Source: Caballeronia telluris | GTDB lineage: Bacteria; Pseudomonadota; Gammaproteobacteria; Burkholderiales; Burkholderiaceae | Length of the DNA: 64,000 bases | Direction: 5' to 3' | Assembly (NCBI RefSeq): GCF_001544495.1 | Contig: NZ_FCNZ02000002.1 | Span: 62,001 to 126,000 of the forward strand | Shown: positions 47,519 through 55,547 of the stretch, in pieces | Numbering within the stretch: position 1 is the stretch's first letter | Layout: each line of letters starts with the position of its first letter | Made by a program: the position numbers and the translations under genes | The notes under the pieces: generated by a model | What the model was told of the DNA's origin: nothing | The model's input: only the letters and a program-made list of their open reading frames with translations | Databases searched by the model: none

Positions 47519-48346
47519 TCAGGATTGAACCGGCAACGCCGGCACGCCCGTCGTTCCGGCACGCAGGCGTTCGAGCGCGTGCAGGCAGTAATGCGCGAAC
47601 CAGAGCGCCGAAAAGACGAGGATGAATGCGTAGATCCAGATCGTGGCTGCGGCGACGACCGGAAAAAGCGGCAGCAGCCATACCGACCAGGCCCACAGCA
47701 TCGTCGGCAGCGAGCCGAACAGGCCGCTCACGATGCCGATTGCGAAGAGCGGCCAGCGCGCCGTCCGCACGATCTGGCGGCGCTCATCGGCGCTTGCGTG
47801 CAGCGCGAGCGCGTCGTAGGTCATCACGCGATAGGTCAGCCAGCCCCACAGCAGCGGGGGAATCAACGCGAAAAACGGCGGGATCAGCCACAGCGGCAAC
47901 GTCACCACGAGCAGCACCAGACAGACGACCGTCGTCACCACCGAATGGCCGAGACTGCCGTACCACGAGCCGCCGCGTCGCGCTTCGAGCGTCGCGTATT
48001 GCCGCCGCGTGAGCAGCTTGACGACGGCGGGCATCGACATCGTCGCGATCAGCAGCAGAACCGTCACGACGATCAGCGGAATCGCCATCACGACGACCAG
48101 AAACGGCGCAATGACCGAATGCAGCGACGAGAAGCCGAAGGAATCGAAGAGACGGTACATCGAGGACGTGAACGCCCAGCCGTCGAGCCAGCCGGTCGCC
48201 GCGCCCGTCAGCGTCTGCCAGAAGAACCACAGGACGACACCCCACCCCGCCGTCGCGACGGCGAACGGCATGAAGGTGAGCCAAAGCATCCGCGGGTGAA
48301 ACGCGTTCGCGAGCGCGCGCACGAACGAACGCAGCAAGTCATTCAT
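47519..48346 (-). CDS. EI24-domain (CysZ-like) inner membrane protein
   Basis: A 275-residue protein with several hydrophobic segments (e.g. LWLTFMPFAVATAGWGVVLW, LVVVMAIPLIVVTVLLLI, LVLLVVTLPLWLIPPFFALI). The pattern fits EI24/CysZ. CysZ proteins import sulfate; whether this one does is unknown. ATG 48346 (MNDLLRSFVRALANAF) is chosen because the longer frame upstream is Arg-rich and non-membrane. Confidence 0.85.
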   Translation of the reverse strand: MNDLLRSFVRALANAFHPRMLWLTFMPFAVATAGWGVVLWFFWQTLTGAATGWLDGWAFTSSMYRLFDSFGFSSLHSVIAPFLVVVMAIPLIVVTVLLLIATMSMPAVVKLLTRRQYATLEARRGGSWYGSLGHSVVTTVVCLVLLVVTLPLWLIPPFFALIPPLLWGWLTYRVMTYDALALHASADERRQIVRTARWPLFAIGIVSGLFGSLPTMLWAWSVWLLPLFPVVAAATIWIYAFILVFSALWFAHYCLHALERLRAGTTGVPALPVQS

Positions 48347-48525
48347 GCGTGATTTGCCTGAAAGGGAACAACTACGTGCATGGGGCCGAAGCCAAACGCC
48401 GACGCCGGCCGACAAAGAAGACAGGATAAACCACGGAAGGCCGGCCGCGCAGTTGGCCGATTGGCCGACCGCTGGCCGTTGAAAGAACAAAACAGTGCGC
48501 GCCGCCGAAGACGGCGCGTAGGCCG

Positions 48526-49551
48526 TCAGACCGGCGCGGCGTCGGTATCGGAATTGCGGCGTCCGCCGTTTCGCCACGCGGCGATGCGCGCGCCGATGCG
48601 TCTGAACGCGAGCCAATGCTGCTCGATGAACCCGTCGCCGTAGTTCACCGCGCGCGCGTCAGGCGCGGCGATCTGGTCGCGGATACCGGTCGGTTCGACC
48701 TCCCGATTCCACGACACGCTGCGGAACAGCATGTCCCACCACGGGAACAGCACGCCGAAATTGCAGCCGTACTGGGTGCCCTCGTGCCCGAAGCCGATGG
48801 CGTGATGCCGGCGATGGAACGCCGGGCCGACCAGCAGCCGTTCGCCGAGCCAGCCGTAGTGCAGGCGGATGTTCGCGTGCTGAACGCTTTGCATCAGGTT
48901 CGTGATCGCGACCAGCACGACGAACTGCGCCGGCTCCACGCCGATAACGAGTGCGATGGCCGCGAAAAAGCTTGCCTGAAGGATGTCGTCCAGCAGGTGG
49001 TTCCGATCATCCGACCAGAGCGACATCTTCTGCTGGCTGTGATGCACGGCGTGCAGTTCCCACCAGAGGCCGAAGCGGTGCTCCAGACGGTGATACCAGT
49101 AGCCGGCGAAATCGAGCACGACCAGATAGATGGCGAACGCGAAGAGCGGTTGGGTCGTCACGCCCGGCCAGAGATTGTCGATTTCGAGATTCGGTACGTT
49201 ATGCAGACGCAGCCAGCTTTGCAGCGAATCGAAGAGCGGCTGGAACGTGAAGAAGAAAAACAGGTTCAGGATGCCCAGTTTCACGATCCACGTGTACAGC
49301 ACGTCGACCCGCACGCCCTTGCGGTTTTCCCACCTTTCGGCCGGCCGCAGCGCCTCCAGCGGCCGGAGGACCGCGTACATCGCGATCACTTCCAGCACGC
49401 CGACGATCACCCAGTAGAGCGCGTCGTAGGTATCTTCGTCGTAGTCCATCAGGCCGACCTTGAACAGGAACGGCTGAACGACGTCGACGTACAGAAGTGT
49501 CTGAAGCGCCGAAACGAAACTATCGAGAGACGAAAGGATGGAATGAAACAT
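48526..49551 (-). CDS. Sterol desaturase / fatty-acid hydroxylase family protein
   Basis: A 341-residue membrane di-iron oxygenase. Three histidine boxes are visible: HRLEH at 154-158, HAVHH at 167-171 and HRRHH at 246-250. Four or more hydrophobic segments lie between. Bacterial members hydroxylate lipids or hopanoids; the substrate is not clear. The EI24 gene lies 179 bases downstream in the same direction. Confidence 0.93.
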   Translation of the reverse strand: MFHSILSSLDSFVSALQTLLYVDVVQPFLFKVGLMDYDEDTYDALYWVIVGVLEVIAMYAVLRPLEALRPAERWENRKGVRVDVLYTWIVKLGILNLFFFFTFQPLFDSLQSWLRLHNVPNLEIDNLWPGVTTQPLFAFAIYLVVLDFAGYWYHRLEHRFGLWWELHAVHHSQQKMSLWSDDRNHLLDDILQASFFAAIALVIGVEPAQFVVLVAITNLMQSVQHANIRLHYGWLGERLLVGPAFHRRHHAIGFGHEGTQYGCNFGVLFPWWDMLFRSVSWNREVEPTGIRDQIAAPDARAVNYGDGFIEQHWLAFRRIGARIAAWRNGGRRNSDTDAAPV

Positions 49552-49606
49552 GGTGCTCCGTCAGATGCAGCGGCCGATCTGCATCAATGGTAGTACACAC
49601 TCGCCG

Positions 49607-50608
49607 TCAGGCGCCGTTCGGCGCGCGATTGTAGAAATAAATCCCGTGCGGCGAGCGGCCCACGGCGATCGTCTGAATCAGCTTGCGATTCGTCAGGTCG
49701 ATGATGCCGATGTGCTTCGCGAAACGGAACGTTACCCACAGATAGCGTTTGTCGGCGGAAAGTTCCATGTCGTCGGGGCCGGGCATGAGACCGGTGATGT
49801 CGCCCACGTTCGTGAGCGTGTCCTCGTCGATGATGCTGATCGTGCTTGCCACCCGGTTCGACACCGCGACGTGCTTGCCGTCCGCGAGCGAGCGGAAGTT
49901 GTGCGCGCCATTGCCGGTCTTGATCGTCTTCACGACTTTCTGGCTGCGCCAGTCGACCACGGCGACGTAATCGGCGCCCGTCATGCCGACGAGCAGGAAC
50001 TTGTCGCCGGGCGTGAGCCAGACGCCCGCCGGCACCTTGCCGACCTTCATTTTCCATTTGACCGTCTGCGTCGCGAGATCGATCGCCGCGATTTCACCCG
50101 AGACCTGCAGCGAAATGAACGCCGTCTGGCTGTCGTTCGTGAACGCGATGTGGCTCGGCATGGTGGCGAGCGGCAGGCGCTTCGCGATCGAAATGTCCTT
50201 GCCGTCGTAGTGGTAGATGTCCAGGCGATCGAGGCGCAGGCCGGTCGTCACGAGCCACTTGCGATCCGGCGAGAAGCCGATCTGGTAAGGATCTTCGATG
50301 TTTTCGAGCCAGCGCTGGGTCTTGCCCGTCTTCGGGTCGACGAACATCAGGTTGTTCGAGACCGAATTCGCGACGATCAGCGACGACCCATCGGGCGTCG
50401 GCATCAGGTGATGCGGTTCCTTGCCGGTCGGAACGGTTCCGACGACCTGACGGCTGCCTTCGTCGATCAGGCTCAGCGTGGCCTCGCCGGAATTCAGCAC
50501 GATCACGTTGTTGGCGCTTGCTGCGGTGGCGAGTAAGGCGGCGCCGGCGGCGAGCGCCGCACGGACGACGGTCGCGCGAACGCGGCCGGAGAGGAAGAGA
50601 TTGCGCAT
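49607..50608 (-). CDS. Periplasmic YVTN/YncE-type beta-propeller protein
   Basis: A 333-residue protein with a signal peptide (about 1-31, ending ATAASA). Repeats of about 40 residues have the propeller pattern (LIVANSVSNNLMFVDPKTGK; AIDLATQTVKWK; GIIDLTNRKLIQTIAVGR). Family members are surface or periplasmic scaffolds, some linked to PQQ enzymes, but no dehydrogenase is adjacent. ATG 50608 (MRNLFLSGRV) begins the signal peptide. Confidence 0.87.
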   Translation of the reverse strand: MRNLFLSGRVRATVVRAALAAGAALLATAASANNVIVLNSGEATLSLIDEGSRQVVGTVPTGKEPHHLMPTPDGSSLIVANSVSNNLMFVDPKTGKTQRWLENIEDPYQIGFSPDRKWLVTTGLRLDRLDIYHYDGKDISIAKRLPLATMPSHIAFTNDSQTAFISLQVSGEIAAIDLATQTVKWKMKVGKVPAGVWLTPGDKFLLVGMTGADYVAVVDWRSQKVVKTIKTGNGAHNFRSLADGKHVAVSNRVASTISIIDEDTLTNVGDITGLMPGPDDMELSADKRYLWVTFRFAKHIGIIDLTNRKLIQTIAVGRSPHGIYFYNRAPNGA

Positions 50609-51134
50609 GAAAGGTCGAGTCGAGAAACAGCTGACATTGTAGAACGTTTGCCTGTCCGGGAGCGTTGACCCGGGCGCGGCATTTTGGCGGGCTTGGCCCG
50701 AGAAAACGCCCTTTCCCCGGCAATTCGCCAACCGCGATCCCGAATACACGGACGGATTTCCATCGGATCGGCCCTAGATCCCTCGCGCGCCATTCTTAAG
50801 ATCAAATAGAGAAATAATTGTCAATTTCTCGTTTCAATCGAATTGAAACAAGATAAATCGAGAAACGAGAAACGAGAAATTTTATTTTGGGAATCACCGC
50901 TCTCACGCAATGAATTAGCAATTAGGAATATTCGTGTATTTAAGGTCGCGCTTCACGCCGATCATCACGCGCTTCCGGAGAGGGCCTTCGTGCTGCGACT
51001 CGCTGCGCCCGACCGGACAGCGCGAGCAACGCCGCGTACGCAAAAAAGAATCGACTTTTTAGAGCGACAGGCTCGGACGACGACGTTTTCCTCGAACCCA
51101 CAGTAACTCATTGTTTTTGTTAGGCATCCTTTTT
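50609..51134. other. 526-base AT-rich regulatory gap before the adhesin gene
   Basis: Holds the promoter regions of the beta-propeller gene (minus) and the adhesin gene (plus). At 50800-50900 it is very AT-rich and contains nested inverted repeats. No coding signal is seen. Confidence 0.6.
50825..50879. repeat. Nested inverted and direct repeats upstream of adhesin
   Basis: TTTCTCGTTTC at 50825-50835 pairs with GAAACGAGAAA at 50862-50872 and again at 50869-50879, two overlapping copies. Inside lies a second perfect inverted repeat GTTTCAAT CGA ATTGAAAC (50831-50849). It is a candidate operator or phase-variable region. Confidence 0.75.
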
Positions 51135-54100
51135 ATGAACAGAATCTTCAAGGCAGTCTGGAACGAGTCGAACGGCACGTGGGTCGCCGCTTCGGAAACG
51201 GCACGGGGAAAAACGAAACGGTCGAGTTCCCGCGCGGCACTGGTGCTGGCTTGTGCAGTGGCCGCGAGTGCAGCAATCGCCGGGCAGGCTCGGGCGGCCG
51301 ATTGGGTCACCGACGCGGACGGATCGCTCTCGGCTGGCCTCGGCTCGACCGCATCGAACGGCGGGGTCGCCATTGGCTGGAATACGCAGGCTACCGGGAA
51401 CGGCAGCACCGTGGCGATCGGCGACTACGCGAATGCCAGTCAGGACAGCGCCGTCGCCGTCGGTAATGGCGCGCAGGCGGGAGGTGAGTTCAGCGTCGCC
51501 ACGGGTTACGGCGCGAACGCGGCGCAAGACGGGGCCCTCGCGATAGGCGGTCTCGCGCAGGCAACCGGCTCGCAGGCTATCGCCACGGGTTCGCAAGCGA
51601 CCGCCGCCATCGACGGTGTGGCCGTGGGCGCGAATTCGAACGCTGCGGCGCAAGGTGTCGCCACGGGCACCGGCGCAGTTGCTGGCGGCCTCGGCGTCGC
51701 ATCGGGCTATGGCGCCCAGGCCGCAGACAATTCGACGGCAGTCGGTGGCCTTTCCAAAGCGTCGGAAGATAGCGCGGCGTTCGGCACCAATGCACAGGCA
51801 ACGGGCAGCGCCAGCGTTGCGGTGGGTTCGGCGTCCAACGCCACGGGCGACAACTCGGTTGCCGTGGGGACGCAGGCGACGGCAACCGCACAGAATGCGG
51901 CGGCCTTTGGCGTCAACGCGCAAGCCACCGGTACGTCAAGTCTCGCCGCGGGCTCCGCCGCGAACGCGGCCGGTTCAAACGCGGCCGCAGTTGGCGCGAA
52001 TGCTTCCGCTTCGGCTGTCGATTCGTCGGCGTATGGTTCAGCGGCCTCTGCCGGAGGCGCCGGCGCAGTCGCCGTCGGGCATCTGTCGAACGCTGCGGGC
52101 AATAGCGCGGCAGCGGTAGGCGAACTGGCGAACGCGTCGGGTGAAAGCGCTGTAGCGGTCGGAAGTCTCTCGCAGGCAAATGCAGACGCTACAGTCGCCG
52201 TCGGCTCCGCCGCGAACGCCTCTGGTTCAAACGCGGCCGCAGTTGGCGCGAATGCTTCCGCTTCGGCTGTCGATTCGTCGGCGTATGGCTCAGCGGCCTC
52301 TGCCGGAGGCGCCGGCGCAGTCGCCGTCGGGCATCTGTCGAACGCTGCCGGCAATAGCGCGGCAGCGGTAGGCGAACTGGCGAACGCGTCGGGTGAAAGC
52401 GCTGTAGCGGTCGGAAGTCTCTCGCAGGCAAGTAAGGACGCTACAGTCGCCGTCGGCTCCGCCGCGAACGCCTCTGGTTCAAACGCGGCCGCAGTTGGCG
52501 CGAATGCGTCGGCATCGGGTGATCAATCGTCCGCATATGGCGCGGACTCCAAGGCGTCCGCCAACGGCGCGACGGCGATCGGTAACGGCGCACAAGCCAC
52601 CGGTCAGCAATCGGTTGCGTCGGGGCAGAACGCGAGCGCCGATGTCCAGGGCGTCGCCACCGGCGCAGGCGCCAGCGCCGGCTTGCAGGCAGTCGCTAAC
52701 GGAGCGTATTCCGAAGCCTCGGCTGCGGGCGCGGTCGCCGTCGGCCATGGGGCTGCAGCAACGAAGGACGGCGCGACCGCGGTAGGCGAGAACGCCTCCG
52801 CATCCGGAGAGTCCGCAGCCGCCTTCGGCACGTATGCACGGGCAAGCGGTAACAACGCGGTGGCGATCGGCGCGAACACGCAGGCTGCCGACAACAACGT
52901 CGCGCTCGGCTCAGGTTCGGCAGCGACCCAGGCTCCGCGAGACAGCTACACCGGCTACAACCTCACCGGCACGCAAGCATCGAAGGGCGAAGTCAACATC
53001 GGCAACCGCACGATCAGCGGCGTCGCCCCCGGTTTGAACGACGACGAAGCCGTCAACGTCGCGCAGTTGAAAAGCGTGAACAGCAAGCTCGACGGCGCGG
53101 TGATGTACGACCCCAAACCGAATGGCTCGATCGACAAGACCAGCGTCACACTGGGCGGTATCGGCGCGTCCGCGCCCACGACGCTGCATAACGTCGCGGC
53201 TGGTGTGGAAGGAACCGACGCCGTGAATGTCGACCAGTTGAACAGCGCGATCAGCGACGCCGACAACCCGTTCTTCAAAGCGCAAGGCGATCGCGCGAGC
53301 GAAGGCGCGAAGGCGACGGGCGCACACTCGGTGGCATCGGGCGCCAACGCATCGGCCACCGGCGACAACGCGTCCGCCTACGGCGCCAACTCGGTGGCCT
53401 CCGACACGAGTGCCACTGCAGTCGGCGCGAATGCCAAAGCGGGCTTCGCGGCGGTAGCGACCGGAGCGAATGCCACTGCCAGCGGCGTCGGGGTGGCAAC
53501 GGGGTTCAGCGCTCAGGCTGGGGAAAACGCAACTGCAGTGGGCGCGCTCGCAAAGGCCTCCGGCGACAGTTCCGCCGCCTTCGGCGTCGGAGCAGTTGCA
53601 GGCGCTGACGCTAGCATTGCAGTCGGCTCGCAGGCCAACGCGGGCGGGACGAATGCCATCGCGATCGGCCTGATCGCTCAGGCGGCACAGGAAAACAGCG
53701 TCGCCATCGGTCAGGGCGCGACTGCGACGCACGCCAACAGCGTCGCCCTCGGCGCGGGTTCGGCAACGAAGACCGGTGCGCAGTCCAACTACGCCGCCTA
53801 CGGCCTTTCCGCTCCGCAAACCTCGTCGGGCGAAGTCAACGTCGGCAACCGCACGATCAGCGGCGTCGCAGCCGGTTCCGCCGACGACGAAGCCGTCAAC
53901 GTCGCGCAGTTGAAGGGCGTGAGCGCGCAGGTCGATACGGTCACGCAAGCCGTCGACGGCGCGGTCAAGTACGACCGCAATCCGGACGGCACCGTCAACA
54001 AGACCAGCGTCACCCTCGAAGGCGACGGCGGCACCGCCCTCCACAATGTCGCGGCCGGCACCGCCGCCAACGACGCGGTCAACGTCGGCCAGTTGAACGA

Positions 54101-54809
54101 CGCGCTCGGCCAGGTCAACAACGCCGTCGTCAACGCCGCCAATCCGTTCGTGAGCGCGGAAGGCGACCGCGACACGGAAGGCGCCTCGTCCACCGGCGCG
54201 CATTCGGTGGCGGCGGGTGCGAGCGCATCGGCATCGGGCACGGGCGCGGCTGCGTTCGGCGCAGGCGCCACGGCCTCCGGCAACGGCGCGCTCGCCGCCG
54301 GCCAGAACGCATCGGCTTCCGGCAACGGCGCCACGGCACTCGGCAGCGGCGCGAAAGCCACCGCCGACAACGCCGTCGCCCTCGGCCAGAACTCGGTCGC
54401 GGACCGCACGAACACGGTGTCCGTCGGCGCCGCCGGCCAGGAACGCCAGATCGTCAACGTCGCGCCGGGCACGCAAGGCACCGACGCCGTCAACCTCAAC
54501 CAGTTGCAGCAAAGTTCGTCGAACACATTGAACCAGGCTAACGCCTACACCAACCAGAAGTTCGACGACGCCCGTCGCGACGCCTACGGCGGCACCGCAG
54601 CGGCGATCGCCATCGCGACCCTGCCCCAAGCGGTGCTGCCGGGCCACGGCATGGTAGCGGTCGGCGCGGGCACGTATGGCGGCCAGAGCGCGCTCGCCAT
54701 CGGCGTGTCGCAACTGTCCGACAACGGCGTCTGGGCCTACAAGTTCACCGGCACCACGAGCACCCGCGGCCAGTTCGGCGTCGGCGTCGGCGCCGGCATG
54801 CACTGGTAA
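51135..54809 (+). CDS. Trimeric autotransporter adhesin (YadA/Hep_Hag family)
   Basis: A 1224-residue surface protein. It opens with an extended signal peptide (MNRIFKAVWNESNGTWVAAS, ESPR type) and cleaves near AGQARAADW. Head region (about 60-600) has many 14-residue Hep_Hag/YadA-head repeats (AxAxGxxAxAxGxxS). Neck motifs include DEAVNVAQLK (twice), DAVNVDQLN, DAVNVGQLN and DAVNLNQLQ. The last ~75 residues are the YadA membrane anchor ending GVGVGAGMHW. It should form a trimer on the outer membrane for adhesion or autoaggregation. An internal 252-base tandem duplication lies in the head. ATG 51135 is preferred over the upstream TTG because it begins the ESPR. Confidence 0.95.
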   Translation: MNRIFKAVWNESNGTWVAASETARGKTKRSSSRAALVLACAVAASAAIAGQARAADWVTDADGSLSAGLGSTASNGGVAIGWNTQATGNGSTVAIGDYANASQDSAVAVGNGAQAGGEFSVATGYGANAAQDGALAIGGLAQATGSQAIATGSQATAAIDGVAVGANSNAAAQGVATGTGAVAGGLGVASGYGAQAADNSTAVGGLSKASEDSAAFGTNAQATGSASVAVGSASNATGDNSVAVGTQATATAQNAAAFGVNAQATGTSSLAAGSAANAAGSNAAAVGANASASAVDSSAYGSAASAGGAGAVAVGHLSNAAGNSAAAVGELANASGESAVAVGSLSQANADATVAVGSAANASGSNAAAVGANASASAVDSSAYGSAASAGGAGAVAVGHLSNAAGNSAAAVGELANASGESAVAVGSLSQASKDATVAVGSAANASGSNAAAVGANASASGDQSSAYGADSKASANGATAIGNGAQATGQQSVASGQNASADVQGVATGAGASAGLQAVANGAYSEASAAGAVAVGHGAAATKDGATAVGENASASGESAAAFGTYARASGNNAVAIGANTQAADNNVALGSGSAATQAPRDSYTGYNLTGTQASKGEVNIGNRTISGVAPGLNDDEAVNVAQLKSVNSKLDGAVMYDPKPNGSIDKTSVTLGGIGASAPTTLHNVAAGVEGTDAVNVDQLNSAISDADNPFFKAQGDRASEGAKATGAHSVASGANASATGDNASAYGANSVASDTSATAVGANAKAGFAAVATGANATASGVGVATGFSAQAGENATAVGALAKASGDSSAAFGVGAVAGADASIAVGSQANAGGTNAIAIGLIAQAAQENSVAIGQGATATHANSVALGAGSATKTGAQSNYAAYGLSAPQTSSGEVNVGNRTISGVAAGSADDEAVNVAQLKGVSAQVDTVTQAVDGAVKYDRNPDGTVNKTSVTLEGDGGTALHNVAAGTAANDAVNVGQLNDALGQVNNAVVNAANPFVSAEGDRDTEGASSTGAHSVAAGASASASGTGAAAFGAGATASGNGALAAGQNASASGNGATALGSGAKATADNAVALGQNSVADRTNTVSVGAAGQERQIVNVAPGTQGTDAVNLNQLQQSSSNTLNQANAYTNQKFDDARRDAYGGTAAAIAIATLPQAVLPGHGMVAVGAGTYGGQSALAIGVSQLSDNGVWAYKFTGTTSTRGQFGVGVGAGMHW
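51951..52505 (+). repeat. 252-base tandem repeat in the adhesin head
   Basis: Two full copies (51951-52202 and 52203-52454) and a partial third from 52455, period 252 bases or 84 codons. The copies differ by only a few substitutions, which implies recent duplication or gene conversion. Confidence 0.85.
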
Positions 54810-54837
54810 GCGGACGGCCTGATCGTCGCAAGCACGC

Positions 54838-54878
54838 TCGGGCCGGGTTTCGGCGGCATCCGCTGAAACCCGGCCCGA
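54838..54878 (+). other. Strong hairpin between adhesin and lipoprotein genes
   Basis: 14-bp perfect stem (TCGGGCCGGGTTTC and its complement) with a 13-base loop and no T-run. More likely an mRNA-stability or processing element than a terminator. Confidence 0.55.
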
Positions 54879-54911
54879 CACAACAAAAAGATCGAACAAG
54901 GTGACTCAAGC

Positions 54912-55478
54912 ATGACGAAAGAAACAGTTCGCACTCTCTCCCGTCGCGCGCCCGTCTGGGTGACGCTCGCCGCGGCGCTGTCGGCCGCCGCGCTGATGCA
55001 GGGCTGCGCGACGCGCAGCCACCTCTCCGACGACGGCATGAACGACAAGCTCGTCTTCCCGGCCGCGGACTCGTCGACGTGGACGCACAACGGCACGTTC
55101 CCGCTCGTCGAGGCGCTGCGCAAGCTGCGGCCCGGCATGACGAAAGATCAGGTCGCCGGCCTGCTGGGGCGGCCGCACTATTCGGAAGGTTTTTTCCTCG
55201 TTCGCGAATGGGACTACCGCCTGAACGTGACGAACGAAGCCGGCGCGCCGCAGTTCGCCTGCCAGCTGAAGGTGCTGTTCAATTCGCACAACGAGGCACG
55301 CGGCTACTATCGCAAGTGCGGTGACAACGTCGAGACGCTCGCCGACGGCAAATGGCGCAAGTACGAACCGCCGGTCGAAGTTCATTCGCGCGGTGACGAC
55401 GTAGAACCCGTCGCGACGACGGCAGCGGCGGTCAACGCCGTTTCGAGCGAAGCGGTGAAGACGGCGCAGATCGACTGA
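54912..55478 (+). CDS. SmpA/OmlA-domain lipoprotein next to the adhesin
   Basis: A 188-residue lipoprotein. The signal peptide ends in ALMQGC (lipobox, C near residue 32). The mature part has a BamE/SmpA-OmlA-like domain (LRKLRPGMTKDQVAGLLGRPHY, then EWDYRLNV). It starts 102 bases after the adhesin stop, on the same strand. Trimeric adhesins often come with a lipoprotein or periplasmic partner needed for export (SadB in Salmonella; TpgA with SmpA/OmlA in Acinetobacter). This one lacks the C-terminal OmpA-like peptidoglycan domain of TpgA. The partner role is inference. Confidence 0.85.
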   Translation: MTKETVRTLSRRAPVWVTLAAALSAAALMQGCATRSHLSDDGMNDKLVFPAADSSTWTHNGTFPLVEALRKLRPGMTKDQVAGLLGRPHYSEGFFLVREWDYRLNVTNEAGAPQFACQLKVLFNSHNEARGYYRKCGDNVETLADGKWRKYEPPVEVHSRGDDVEPVATTAAAVNAVSSEAVKTAQID

Positions 55479-55504
55479 CGCCGTATCGACCGAAGAAAAC
55501 ACGA

Positions 55505-55528
55505 GGCCGGCATTGCGCCGGCCTTTTT
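55505..55528 (+). terminator. Intrinsic terminator after the lipoprotein gene
   Basis: Stem GGCCGGC / GCCGGCC with a 5-base loop, followed by TTTTTC. hrpA ends just beyond. Confidence 0.85.
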
Positions 55529-55547
55529 CGTCTGGAGCGTCGCTCTC

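Noticed and set aside
51400-54400. Regular short repeats that could suggest a CRISPR-like or satellite array
   Set aside because: They are the coding repeats of the adhesin head, in frame, without unique spacers.
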